Origin: Colletotrichum lupini
Taxonomy: Eukaryota; Ascomycota; Sordariomycetes; Glomerellales; Glomerellaceae
DNA: 64,000 bases
NCBI RefSeq assembly: GCF_023278565.1
Contig: NC_064679.1
Span: 1,736,001 to 1,800,000, forward strand
Reading direction: 5' to 3'
The stretch's first letter is position 1. Every line of letters begins with the position of its first letter. A program made the position numbers and the translations under genes. Positions 1-10,500 of the stretch are shown piece after piece. The notes under the pieces are model-generated. The model did not search any database. It was given only the letters and a program-made list of their open reading frames with translations, and had not been told where the DNA came from.

Positions 1-30
1 TCAAACTCTTAGTCAGGCTAACATAGTTAG

Positions 31-1400
31 GGAACCGAATTCACATTGATAGGAATCGCAGCTATTCTGATCGGCGCCCGAATATACCTGCGATTAGTCA
101 TTCAGAACCTTCCCCTTATCACGAGCGACATTCTTGTTTGTGTCGCCTGGCTCTTTACTGTAGCATCCGCTTCATACGATGTTGTGTTCCATAAGTTGGG
201 GGTATTACGTTCCCACGTTGCCTATACCCTAGAGGGGTATGATGGGACACCCGAGGACCTAGAACTTGTGTGGAAGGTAAGCATCCTTGACTTCCGAGAA
301 GTAAGATTCTCGGTTCTGGAGAGATGCAAGGGCGTCTTGTTATTGCAAGTCAGTTCAATAACCACTCTATGCAGTTGCAATGGAGTGGCCAGTTTCCATT
401 CTTCACAGCCTTCTATCTCTGCAAGGCAACACTCCTGAGTCTATATGCTCGATTTTTCCCGATCTTCATGGAAACTAGGCGCAAGATTCTCTGGGGAACC
501 ATGGTGTATTGCGGCTGTGCGTATGGTACCAACATGCTCATCCTACTTCTCATTTGTAGGCCTCTGCGAGGAAATTGGTAAGGCTAATCCGTTTGATCAT
601 GGAAACCTTGCCTCCAGCTAAATTCTCTTCAAGGTCCCAAGATCCGGCAGTCGCATGTTCCCCAATAGTGTTCGCTCAAGTATTCCAAATCGCTTGGGCA
701 TTGAACTTTGCCGCAGATCTGATGAGTAAGTTTCCCATCACTGTGTCTATGACATAAGGTAAAAGAGCATCCGGACTTCTCACACATCTCAAAGTTTTCT
801 GTCTGCCATTTTTAGTATTGTACCGACTGCAACTTCAGAAAAGTGTCAAGATCAGTGTTTACTGCACATTCTTTCTGGGAGCCATCAACTTAGCAGTCAG
901 CCTGGCACGGTTTCTAGGCATTCAAGTGTCTGTAACATCTTTTCGCTCCTTCACACTCATTGGTGAGTCGAAACTCGTTCTAATCTGATGTCCAGTACAG
1001 CATCTTACCTCTTTGCACGGACCATGTTGCTAACACTGACCTGACAGAGTTATGGAGTGCTATTGACTTGCAAGTCGGTTTGATCATTGCTTGTTTACCG
1101 CCTCTGCGGCCGTACTTGTCTTATGATTGGAAAATTTGGCCTTTCCGATCAGCAACTCAAATCCCTAAAAGTTCTTGCAATCGCACTGATCTTTCCGAGC
1201 TTTCTCGACAGAACGATCAGCTAACATCACAAATGCGAGATATCGACGATGCAGGCTTGATAAATGATATCAACGACAATTTAGGACAAATCGGTACCAG
1301 ACCGGATCACGATGTCGAGTCGCCAGCTTTAGGAAGTCCAAAATCGCCAGCGTCAATGCTCCGGAGCAACCATCGACTAATACAAAACATAAGTCAATGA
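31..1400 (+). CDS. Rhodopsin-domain integral membrane protein (Pth11-like), 5' partial
   Basis: Probable seven-helix membrane protein of the fungal rhodopsin-domain (Fung_rhodopsin) family, whose members include Pth11-like receptors. Visible exons are about 31-276, 375-577, 634-725, 816-962 and 1048-1400. Introns have GT/AG ends and join in frame. Position 31 follows a branch-like gctaac and an AG, so an earlier exon lies outside the window. Hydrophobic helices alternate with family-type elements: a WALNFAADLM stretch near the fourth helix, a basic loop LYRLQLQKS, and ELWSAIDLQVGLIIACLPPLRPY near the end, matching the usual 'LWS.iE...gii.acLP.lrpl' motif. A hydrophilic Ser/Asp-rich tail ends in TGA at 1398-1400. 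The family is well known; ligand and signalling role are not. It converges on the PME gene. Confidence 0.8.
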
Positions 1401-1566
1401 AGGGACCAAGGATGATGATATACCAGACAGAAACGAAAGGTTTCATTAGGAATGAAGAAATGGATTATTGGAGAAGTCTCGATTTTCTGGGTTATTTCTC
1501 GAAGAAGATCTTCCCCTGACGAGCTACGTCTGCTATAAGAAGCAAATTTCAAGACGAGTTCCAATA

Positions 1567-1611
1567 AGTCAAAGCACCCACTTTTGGGCACCCCCCCCTT
1601 TTGGGCACCCC
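1567..1611 (+). repeat. Left terminal inverted repeat of the 1.89-kb transposon
   Basis: 45 bp identical to the reverse complement of 3409-3453. It contains two copies of TTTTGGGCACCCC separated by a C-run of eight, giving the TIR an internal direct repeat. Confidence 0.9.
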
Positions 1612-3408
1612 AACAAAACATAGCATCCAAACATCAACACCAACCATAATTAATTAATTAACTACCTTCTACTGCCATAATAATATAATCAAAATTCTCC
1701 CTGGGTAATTCGACCCCTACGAGTCGATTAGGACTAACTAAACGGTCGCTAGAGTCCTCCTAAGCTTTTTATACGTTCTAAATATCCGCGAACCTAGTAT
1801 TTAGGTCTAGATATATAGTCTTTTTTTTCCTAGGCCTTATGCGCTTAATCCTAGCCTTAAGAACTCGAACTTAGTACCGAGATATGGCTAATTAGTAGGC
1901 CTGCTCCCTAAAAGCTTTTTTTACCTTTTAGAATAGTAATTATCGAGTACTATCGTCTAGACTAAGCTCTGTAAATAGCTTTAAGTAATCGCAGAGCTCG
2001 CTAGCCTTCTTAGGAGTTAACCAGTTAATAATAGAGGTTGCTAATACTTAGTTAAGTAGTCTATTAGTATTGCTAGTCGTTTACCTAGCTTCTATGCCCC
2101 TTTTAGATAGTATAACTTATGTAAATAGGACTATTGGGTTAAGAAGTGGCTTAGCTATGTTAAGTAGCTATAGTCTAGTTACTTTCTACCTACTTTATAT
2201 ATTTAACGACGTTAGACTAGCTAAACGAGCAAGCTAGTAGTAGCTTAAGAAGTACCGCTTTCTAACGATAATAAAATTATTTACTATATCCTCCTTACTA
2301 AGCTCCTTTTTATATATAGACTTAATAGGCCTAAAAATAGCTATATCTAATAGCTAGAGGATATGGGAAGCGTATAGTAATAAGAATAATAAGTAGACGT
2401 TATTTCTATAGCACTCCTATATAAATTCTATTATTATATAACTCCTATGCCTATTTAGTACTAATAGTCGAGGCTAGTTTAGCTTACTAAGCCCCCTAAT
2501 AGGGGGGGTCTTAGTCTATAGTAAGAACACTTCTTTTAGCTAGTAAAGGGCAGTCTCGTCGGTCGTCTAGCTATTATCTATTATTATAAACTTCTAACTA
2601 TTATAAGCGGTAAGTTAAAGAGGGAACCACTACTATTAAACCGACTTTCCTTTATAAATAACTAGTGGTTTAATAGCTCTACTATTAGTAGAAATACACT
2701 CGATAATCGTTACCTAAGTACGCGAACTAGGCTCTTTTTTTCGTACTATTATAGCCTCTACTATACCTAAGACTAGCCTATTAGCTCCCTTACTCTCTAT
2801 TATACTAGTTTTATCTATATTATACTTATTAGCCTGTTTAATACCGCTAATCTCTAGTATGTTAAGTAATCTAAACTATTATTTAATTATATTAGTAATA
2901 GCTTTATTAATACGGCGCGAATTAATTAGACGACTTTTTTAGACCCTTACTAATAGATTCCTTTTAATAAAAGCGTTAATCTATCTCTTACTAAGTAGTT
3001 TATTATCCCCCTAGGACCTTAGAACTCGCTTAGCGAATTCCCTAACTTATTTATAAGTTAGTGTAATACCTAGGTAATGCTATATACAAATCTACTAGGC
3101 TAGCTAGTCTTCCTGCTATAGAAGAAGCCTCTAAAGCTCTGCGAATGCCCTCGCCCTCGTCTAGTGGCCTCTCCTTCGACCCTAAAGTGTTGTCCTAGGA
3201 ACCCCGAACTTAATCGAGGCCCTTTTAATAGAGAGACCGTTTTTAATAGCATTAAGTACCTATTAGAGCTCATTTTTAGTATACGATACTATTACCTATT
3301 GATCAGTAAGTATGCCAAAAAGGAATGCATTTGGACGATTTTTGTAATTGTTATGTTGAATTGAAATAATAGGTAGGGTTTTAATGTGGTGGCTGGGAGG
3401 GATTTTTG

Positions 3409-3453
3409 GGGGTGCCCAAAAGGGGGGGGTGCCCAAAAGTGGGTGCTTTGACT
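3409..3453 (-). repeat. Right terminal inverted repeat of the 1.89-kb transposon
   Basis: Perfect 45-bp inverted copy of 1567-1611. Its outermost base supplies the third base of the stop codon of the pectin methylesterase gene. Confidence 0.9.
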
Positions 3454-4514
3454 TAAGTTGTGTCAACCCAAGAAGCCCAGCCCGGAAGAATCGTGTCAAT
3501 GGAAACCGCGCTTGACAGCTTCTTGGCCCAGCTCACCCGCGTGCCGCTGGCACCAGTTCCAGTGTTGCCATATTCCGCATAGTAAACGTTGGCAGTGGGG
3601 TTAGTGCCCCAAGCAGACCATCCAACAGGCTTGACGACATCGCTGAGTTGTGAGTTTTGGACGACAACGCGCGCGTATTCCCTCCACGGCCTGCCCAGCA
3701 CCGTAGACTCCTTGGCCACACCAGCACCTGACTTTGCTGCGATTGTGGCCTTGTTGATCACGTACCAGTAGCCATCGGCGCTGTCGCGACCACTCGCAGT
3801 GATGTATCCGGCACCGTTGATAGCGATCGTGCACTTCTCGAACCAAGCGTTGCCATCGTTGCCGAAGATGAAGTCGGTCGCACCCTCAATGTAGCTGTTC
3901 TTGTAGACTTGGTGTGGCTTGTTGGTATAGATCGTGTCCTGATAGCCGACGAAGCTGCAGCCGTAGTACGCTTGGTACTGTCCATTTGCAGAGATGGCTA
4001 GAGCTTGAGAGCCCTTTCCATAGCCATTGATCAGGTTGACGTTGTACAGACTAAAGTAGCTAGTCGCAACTCTCAATGTTGCGGATAAGTCGTTACTTCC
4101 AGCATCCGCAGCTGATAGAGTATTGGTCAAGATGACTTGGTTCTTGGTATAGTCTTGGTCGTTGGTAGTGTATGCGTAGATGACGAGCTTTCCACTCAGG
4201 CTGGGAATGGAAACTTGTCCAGAGTAAGTGCCCGGCTGGATGAAGATTGTGGTAGTTGCGGTGGAGCTGGCTGGAATGGAGTTGATAGCTGCTTGAAGCT
4301 TTGGTATACATTAGCGAAGTGACATCACATCAGATCCCCATGTAAGACCCTAGGAACCGTAGCGCCGTGGTTTTGCACAAAATTTACTCACTGTGGTGTA
4401 TTGGCCACCCGATTTCGCAACAACGATTGCGCCGGATGGCGGCGATGTTCGCGAAGCCGCAAAGGCATTGCCTACTATAACAGCCAAGGTGGAGAGGACG
4501 TTCAAAATCTTCAT
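3453..4514 (-). CDS. Pectinesterase (pectin methylesterase, CE8), secreted
   Basis: De-esterifies homogalacturonan in the plant cell wall, making it accessible to pectate lyases. Two exons, 4514-4392 and 4298-3453, join in phase 0 and give 322 residues, a usual fungal length. A signal peptide (MKILNVLSTLAVIVGNAFA) starts the protein. CE8 signatures follow in order: GQYTTLQAAINSIPA near the N-terminus, GYQDT, the nucleophile-bearing DFIFG, YITASGR and LGRPW. All expected catalytic motifs are present. The odd point is the 3' end. The TAA stop (3455-3453) is made of the TA target site plus the first base of the adjacent transposon; without the insertion the frame would run five codons further. 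A TATA box lies about 97 bp upstream of the ATG. Confidence 0.93.
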
Positions 4515-4608
4515 GTTGACGCGAGCCTGTCAGCGATAATCTATGATTCTCTGCGGTTTTCACGTTCAGGAACATATAGATGTGGCAAAGGTTTTGGAGC
4601 TTCCATGT

Positions 4609-4614
4609 TTTATA
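4609..4614 (-). promoter_or_regulatory. TATA box of the pectinesterase gene
   Basis: TATAAA on the minus strand, about 97 bp upstream of the pectinesterase ATG, a suitable distance for a core promoter. Inferred from sequence only. Confidence 0.45.
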
Positions 4615-5812
4615 AACCTTACTATTAACCTAGCTGGAAGTATCGTCACTGCGCGTGATCATTAAACAAGTTCTCAAGATGAAATCCTTGGCTGCATGAA
4701 AGCCAGTCACTCATAGCCACCAATCGTTCCCAAACTGACCACGCGGTCGAAGCTCCTTTAAACTAATGGTCTCATACTATCTTTCGCGGGGCTCGGGGAC
4801 ACGGAAATAGGTGGACTAAAATTCTCCGCCGGCATGCAACCATCCCTCTCGTCTTTCCCCGCCGCATGCAATTTCTCCGAAGCTAGTCCCGGCCGCGCTG
4901 TAGTATTCCCGCCCACAATGTACGCTCTGGGCTCATTAAACCTAAATTGAACGTTTCTCAGAAAGGTCTCTGTGGTGTAGAGTCAACTGGAAACCTTTAT
5001 GTGGGAATGACCCTGGACGACAAACTGAACTAAGCCGATGGTAATGTGCTACATCTTGCGTTCCACTTTGAGCCTTCTCAGGCTCCCTACCTCGAGTCAT
5101 TATGCTCTCCTCTCGATGCTTGTGACGGTGTGAATGAGCAAGGGGAGCATACATAACTCACGATTGGCACATTCAGCATAGTGGCCCTTGTCAATATGTA
5201 CAACTCATTGGAAAGATTCAGTAGCACACGCAAAGGAAAGCCTCATCAATTTCATCTTGTGTTTTCAGATAAATCAGTCAGTGCAGTGCAAATCACTCTA
5301 CTACTTGCCTGGTTTTCTGTGATGTCACTCGAACATTAGAAATTGCCGTTTTAACAATCAGGAAGATGCACTAGCCTAAGATCAAGGAAAATTTGTTTCA
5401 GGCGCGCTAGATTTACCACCATGCATACACGTGTCACTGAGTACAAACAACACTTCCTTGATTCCAAACATTTACTAACCGTTGTTTTTGAGACAGAGGT
5501 CAAGTATTCCAAGTCAACAACCAGGATGGAAGCAAAATCGACCTGTAAGGCAGGCTCGGGAAAAGCAAAGCTTGTGCTTAGAATGAGCTAAACTCGCAGC
5601 ACTCCGGTCTTGCCCATATCAGGACGTTTTTTTCAGCTAACCTCAAGAATGGAAGAAAGCAGCATCAAACAGACTTTTCTCTCAATGCCTGGGTGCGTAT
5701 CTTGTCCTCCAGGAAGCTTGCCATATGAATTGTATAACACTGGATATTTCCCAGAACCATCGTTCAATTGTTTGAGTTCAAAATCTCAGTGTAATTCGTT
5801 CATCACCATCCA
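4615..5812. other. Intergenic, upstream region of pectinesterase
   Basis: About 1.2 kb of normal-composition DNA between the pectinesterase promoter and the 3' end of the UstYa-like gene. Only short ORFs without recognisable domains are present. I see no RNA gene or repeat. Confidence 0.5.
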
Positions 5813-6666
5813 TCAGTTCTTGCCACTTAACACATCGGTGCTCAGTCCCAAGCCGGTACCTCCGCCAGAATTGGGCTCTAAATTTTCGGTCATCAAATCT
5901 TGTACGTGGAGAAGGGTCAGTCCTGGACTCCTATAATATTCAAAGGGTTTAAAAGTACATAATAAAGGGTTTAGGGTATACTCACGGGGCGGCACAAGAT
6001 AGCTTGACGTAATAGGTCAGAACAGTGGCCAACATGGAATATGTCATAGGATGAGTCGGCATCCATGGTGGAATGTGCGCCATCGTGATTCAGATGGGAC
6101 GTGAAATGAGAAGTATTAGCTGATAGCCTTTGGTGTCTGGGTAAAGCTCGTACAGTGCTAGGCGCAACACATCGAGGCAGTGGAGATGATGGAACACAGC
6201 AAAACCAACTAGCACTAGATGTGATAGCAGGGTGTTCGAAGAAGCCGCCTTCTTTCGGAAGCAGAGAAGACCACGCATTATTGACACTAGCAGAAGGCGG
6301 CATGGCGTAGTCTTTGTCTAAGTCGGATATTCTCGGCTCGTTCTTCACTGCTTTTACCTCAGTGATGTGATCTTGCAGGGGCTCGTTGCTCTCAATGTGT
6401 GGAAAGGACATATTAATCATATACCCACAGTGAAGCTCCGATCTCACGGGTTCTTCCCAGTAGAGTGTTTGTTGATGCAAAGGTAGAGAAGCATATCTGG
6501 TAAGGATGGCTAAGGCAATTATGAAGATGTTATAGAGAAAACGGACTTTCCCATGCTTCCAAATCCTCTCTGGTCTCGATAGTGTCTTCGGTCGACTCTT
6601 TGCCCAATGCTCATGTACTTACTGACGAAATGGGATCTGGAAACGAGTTATGCCGCTTTTCACCAT
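5813..6666 (-). pseudogene. UstYa-like (DUF3328) protein gene, probably frameshifted
   Basis: DUF3328/UstYa proteins are membrane-anchored copper oxidases or cyclases, mostly of ribosomally made fungal peptides, marked by two HxxHC motifs. A 14-codon first exon (6666-6623) and a 57-nt intron lead into exon 2 (6565-5986). It begins IWKHGKVRFLYNIFIIALAI, a basic flank and one membrane helix, then SVNNAWSSLLPKEGGFF. The first motif, VFHHLHCLDVLRLALY, is in another frame (6090-6287), while the second, HVGHCSDLLRQAILC, is back in the first. A further exon carrying the expected PDLMTENLEP after the last Cys needs one more base to join at the gtgagt/acaag splice sites. Several indels therefore break the family consensus. 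Read naively, the frame stays open for about 190 residues but lacks the first HxxHC. Sequencing error is an alternative. Confidence 0.6.
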
Positions 6667-7513
6667 CTGGACCAACGTTGTCATCTTGCAACACAAGCAC
6701 CCAAGACGCCGAGTATCAGCAGCAGAAGACTGCAGTGCTTGACTCTGAGAGGAGTGGCCTCCGCACGTATTGTGTCTTGTGAAGAATTTGATCAAAATTT
6801 GAGGGGTAGAGTGGCCGACTAGTGTCCAAGATACATGTCGCCCTTTTAGACGATGCCGCGTCCCCATTCTAGCTATTTCGACAACATGATTTGGCGGCGG
6901 CCGAAGCAAGCACTTTCTGGTAGGAATGATATGATCCGCGCATTATACGTGCATCCCAGCTATGTTTTCAGCCTCACCTTGACAGATTGACCGTCTCAGC
7001 GCGCGTCATATGCGACCAGGCAGTGATGCATTGCCATTAGTGGTAAGGCAGGTGTGAATAGCGTCATGGTCTGAATTGCATACTTCGAACTCATTTGCTG
7101 TGCCGCAAGTCGCGCTCCGTGTGAGGCGATCATGCTTGTGGGGCCTGAACGCTTTCTGGATGTAGTCTAAGGCTGTCGCGGAAAGCCAGGAGTTGCGATT
7201 TCCTCAAAAGGAAGGTCCTCGAGGTCTTTTGGGCTGTCGAGCGCAGGGATTCCACTGTGTTTTGTCAGCCAACAATGTCACAGGGATTCAAGTCCTTTTC
7301 CTAGGTTCTGAATCTGTTGGACCCTCGGTTGGACCCCATCTTACAGATATAAAGCAGCGCTGAGTCTCCCAACCGGCCGCTGGTCCATCGTCGCTGTATT
7401 GGTGACCAACTAAAATCAATACTGTAGGCTGTTTAAGTCTGATCGATTATCTCAGCACAGCACCGAATTGCATTCCTAGCTGTCGCATCGAAATCTACGA
7501 GTTCGATTCCAGC
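6667..7513. other. Intergenic, divergent promoters of the UstYa-like and GNAT genes
   Basis: About 850 bp between two divergent genes. A TATAAAG at 7348-7354 lies about 160 bp upstream of the acetyltransferase ATG. Short ORFs on both strands show no recognisable domain. No RNA gene or repeat seen. Confidence 0.45.
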
Positions 7514-8164
7514 ATGGCGCTACAGGACTCATCACGACATGGTTCCGTCCTCGAGATCGGAACTCCGCGGATGGTCATCCGCACAGCTGTTCAGTCAGAT
7601 GCGGAAAATTTACTCAATTTTCTCCAGACGCCCGACAACTTTCCTTTCCAAGAGTCGGAACAGAACCTGACTATAGAGAGAATTCGCACCCGCATCGACA
7701 AGTTTGTCGATTTTACGAAAGATGGAAAGAACGGCTGGGTTGTCATCATCCTCCGTGAGACCAACGAGTTGATCGGCAATGGTGGTTACAACACCTTCGA
7801 GACCGTGGACCCCACTAGATTTCTCGCCGGCGAGACCACACTTTCGTCGGGAGATAGGCGCATGACGGACCTCGGCATCAACATCGATCACCGATATTGG
7901 CGTAAAGGCTATGGTCTCGAGATCCTCGAGGCGTTGATTGAACATGCTCGAACCGAACTGGGCTGTGAGGTGTTCAGGATTGAAACGGGTGATGACAACC
8001 AGCCATGGAGATCACTTATGCGTGCTGCCGGCCTCGGTCAGTTCCAGTCACGCCACAAAGCTAGCTACGATGCCAATCAGGAGGTTTGGGCGTGGAAGTT
8101 TGACGCAGGTCACTGGGAAAAGTCGAAGATGAAGCTCAAGGGAGATGGAAAGTGGCTGGTTTGA
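7514..8164 (+). CDS. GNAT-family N-acetyltransferase
   Basis: A single-exon gene of 216 residues. It matches the Acetyltransf_3 branch of GNAT enzymes (RimJ/RimL-like), which transfer acetyl from acetyl-CoA to an amine. It starts with the usual strand 'TPRMVIRTAVQSDAENLLNF'. The core has NELIGNGGYN, then DLGINIDHRYWRKGYGLEI, where the R/K-x-GYG segment is the acetyl-CoA pyrophosphate-binding motif A, followed by ALIEHARTELGCEVFRIET and a C-terminal region with RAAGLGQF. No signal peptide, so probably cytosolic. The acceptor substrate cannot be told. The ATG at 7514 is the first in frame. The gene converges on the PL1 pectate lyase, 289 bp away. Confidence 0.85.
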   Translation: MALQDSSRHGSVLEIGTPRMVIRTAVQSDAENLLNFLQTPDNFPFQESEQNLTIERIRTRIDKFVDFTKDGKNGWVVIILRETNELIGNGGYNTFETVDPTRFLAGETTLSSGDRRMTDLGINIDHRYWRKGYGLEILEALIEHARTELGCEVFRIETGDDNQPWRSLMRAAGLGQFQSRHKASYDANQEVWAWKFDAGHWEKSKMKLKGDGKWLV

Positions 8165-8453
8165 GCGCAGAGATTGGGGAGGGTATAGACGTAGGCGAGC
8201 ATCAGTCTCAAAGGCTAAGGGAAGCAGGCTTTTGGCTCACGAACGCTTTTAAACCATTTTTATCCTGGTACTAGATCACTTGATCTGCTTCGATGACTGA
8301 GAGAAATGAGACATTGGGCCGTTCATGGGGATGTATGTGTGATACGACAACGAGATTAATCTCGAGAACTCAGATGATAAGACTGCAACTTATAGCACAC
8401 TGGGCATGTTCTTAGGATTCTTGATATATTACTATGACTGTAATCCTCTCAAC

Positions 8454-9471
8454 TCAGGAGCAGACAGAAGCTCTCGGACCAGCATTGGCCTTGACATAGG
8501 CAGGAACATCCGCTGTAGCAGTCAATGTGTAAGAATAGAGACTCTTGGGGTCAAAGGAGGTTCCCGAGTTTGCAGCCGTAGTGCCAGTGCAGCTCTTGTA
8601 GGTGTTACCAGAGGCATTGAGTACGGCGCCCGAGTCCTTGGTCAAGGGGTTCTTGGTATTCTCAAAGAAGACATTCTCAACACGTGCGTTGGTGCTGCCG
8701 CGAGCGTAGTGCCCGTATGAAGTGACGCCGTAGAGATAGTTGTTGTAGAGATGCGCTTGTGCCAAGTTGTCGGCGCTCGGGTTTCTCTGATTCGTGTTGT
8801 CAAACCAGTTGTGGTTGATGGTTCCACGAGCTGTGACATTCTCGGTCCAGCCAATACCGAAAGTCTTGTCGTGGTTACGGAAGATGTTGTTGGAGACGGT
8901 GAAGTAGGTGGTGTCCTTCCGAAGATCAACTAAGCCGTCACCGCCATCTTCGAAAAGGCAGTGGTCGATCCAGATATTGCTCACGGTGTCGGCTTGAACA
9001 CCGTCACGGTCGTTTTCCACGCCATCGTTAAGGTTGGTGTGACCTATCTTGAGGTTGCGAATGATGATGTTCCTGACCCCGTTCAAGCCCAAACCACCTT
9101 TTGAAGCCGCCTTAGTATATAACGTGTTAAATGGAAGGACATGTTGAGGGTTTACCTTGATAAAGCTCGCCAGTGGTGCCCAATCCGATGACGGTCTTAT
9201 CACTGGCAATCTTGATTTCCTTGCCGAGAGGGCTGATGGTGATACGACCGCTGATCTTAATCACGTATTTGCCTGATGCGCTGGCATACTTCTCGAGATC
9301 AGCTTGAGTAGTTACTGTCACCTCCGTTCCGCCTGCGCCGCCAGTTGTGCCCCCGTTCAGAGAAGCAAATCCAGTAGCAGAAGCGAGACAGCCACTGGAT
9401 TGTCTCTCAGTGACAGCACCCCTGGCAGCGACAAAGCATTGGATAAGCACCACTATGGATGAGAGTTTCAT
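8454..9471 (-). CDS. Pectate lyase, polysaccharide lyase family 1, secreted
   Basis: Cleaves de-esterified pectin by Ca-dependent beta-elimination. Exon 1 is 9471-9156 and exon 2 is 9097-8454, joined by a 58-nt intron, giving 319 residues. A signal peptide (MKLSSIVVLIQCFVAARG) is followed by the parallel beta-helix. PL1 hallmarks include GLGLNGVRNIIIRNLKI, the DGVQAD and WIDHC motif, DGLVDLRKDTTYFTVSNN, and NHNWFDNTNQRNPSADN carrying the catalytic-type Arg. The hallmarks and length look intact. A TATAAG lies about 128 bp upstream of the ATG. It belongs to a set of three pectinases within 16 kb, with the pectinesterase about 4 kb away and the PL3 lyase about 9 kb away. Confidence 0.94.
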
Positions 9472-9598
9472 GATTTTGTTTCAGCTCCACGAAAAGAAGA
9501 AGAAATACTGCTGTGTAAAGAAGTAGCTTTGATGTGCCAGGAATCGATTGAGACATGCACTGGTCTGAATTTAGATTCAAATCGATACATGTATCCAG

Positions 9599-9604
9599 CT
9601 TATA
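9599..9604 (-). promoter_or_regulatory. Possible TATA element of the PL1 gene
   Basis: TATAAG on the minus strand about 128 bp upstream of the PL1 ATG. Weak, position-based call. Confidence 0.3.
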
Positions 9605-10500
9605 TTGACAAGCTAGATGTCTACCGTTCCAAGGCACGAAAAGCGGTTTGTTGAACACGTGAGCATCAACTCCAGGTATCTTCCGGAAGATTATTCAGCT
9701 CATCTGACGTTAAAAACGCCTACAACATATCAGATCAGAATCTACGGAGTCTCTTACTTTAGCCCGAAACTCGGTCTTGGACGTAAGAACATTTCCACAT
9801 TAGAGGCACAAGTCACAGACATAGCGGGGTACGAGGAAATGCGACGTCGTGGTTCATGGAAATAACCTTCATCGATAATGCCATATGGTGATCATCCCAA
9901 TCCATGGATGGTCGTTTAATTATGAATTTGAGGGGTGTTTAGTGTCACATTGTGCCAAGTAATCCAATATCAGTGATTAAACCCACCAGTGACACGAAGC
10001 TACTTCCCCGCATCGCTAAGTAGTATCATCGCATATGCGAAGTCCCGCCAATAAATGCTCCCCCAATTACCAAAGACTCTGGTGCGCTTTTGAATGGCCA
10101 TCGTCGTGCCTGATTTGAACGATTAATTTTGGCGCCCATTGCATGGCTCTCAACGAAGTTATCGTGAGCATTCGTGGATCCAGTCTCTTGGTTGGTTTGA
10201 TCAGGCATGCCGGTCTGGTCACCAAAGACTCGCATTGTGCTTCGCGTGCGACTTTTGGGAAGTGACGATGATCCAGGCTGGAGGTATCAGTGGATATCAT
10301 TATCCATGTTAATGCTGATGCTGAGTGCTCGTAGCCCTCCATCTGAGCAGTCTCTATGCCCTGTTTACTCTCTATGATCTATCTGTGGTATCATACGTGC
10401 TAGTGTCAACTTCTAACTTAGTAATCGGCCGTTATTCGGTGCACTTTCGACAGAAATGTGCTGTTCATTTACCCACCAGGTCATCTGATGAATCCTGTCA
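9605..10500. other. Intergenic
   Basis: About 0.9 kb between the PL1 promoter and the MFS transporter stop. An 82-codon plus-strand ORF (9617-9865) has no recognisable domain and lies in the PL1 upstream region. I see nothing else. Confidence 0.4.

Larger units (their letters stand above)
1567..3453. mobile_element. Tc1/mariner-type (Fot1/pogo-like) DNA transposon, RIP-degraded
   Basis: A 1887-bp element with perfect 45-bp terminal inverted repeats starting AGTCAAAGCACCC, flanked by a TA duplication (1565-1566 and 3454-3455). Size, TIR length and TA target fit the fungal Fot1/pogo branch of Tc1/mariner. The interior from about 1660 to 3300 is TpA-rich, with stops in every frame and no transposase ORF, as expected after RIP. 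Minus-strand reading around 1980-2170 still gives a fragment (NWLTPKKASELCDYL) that recalls the C-terminal part of such transposases; this assignment is weak. Roughly 100 bp at each end still keep CpA and TpG dinucleotides. It cannot encode its own transposase. Confidence 0.8.

Noticed and set aside
3164..3364. 66-codon ORF in the mariner-type element
   Set aside because: Overlaps the RIP-degraded core and the right flank, with no transposase motif.
5610..5936. 108-codon plus-strand ORF
   Set aside because: Overlaps the last exon of the UstYa-like gene on the other strand and shows no domain or signal peptide.
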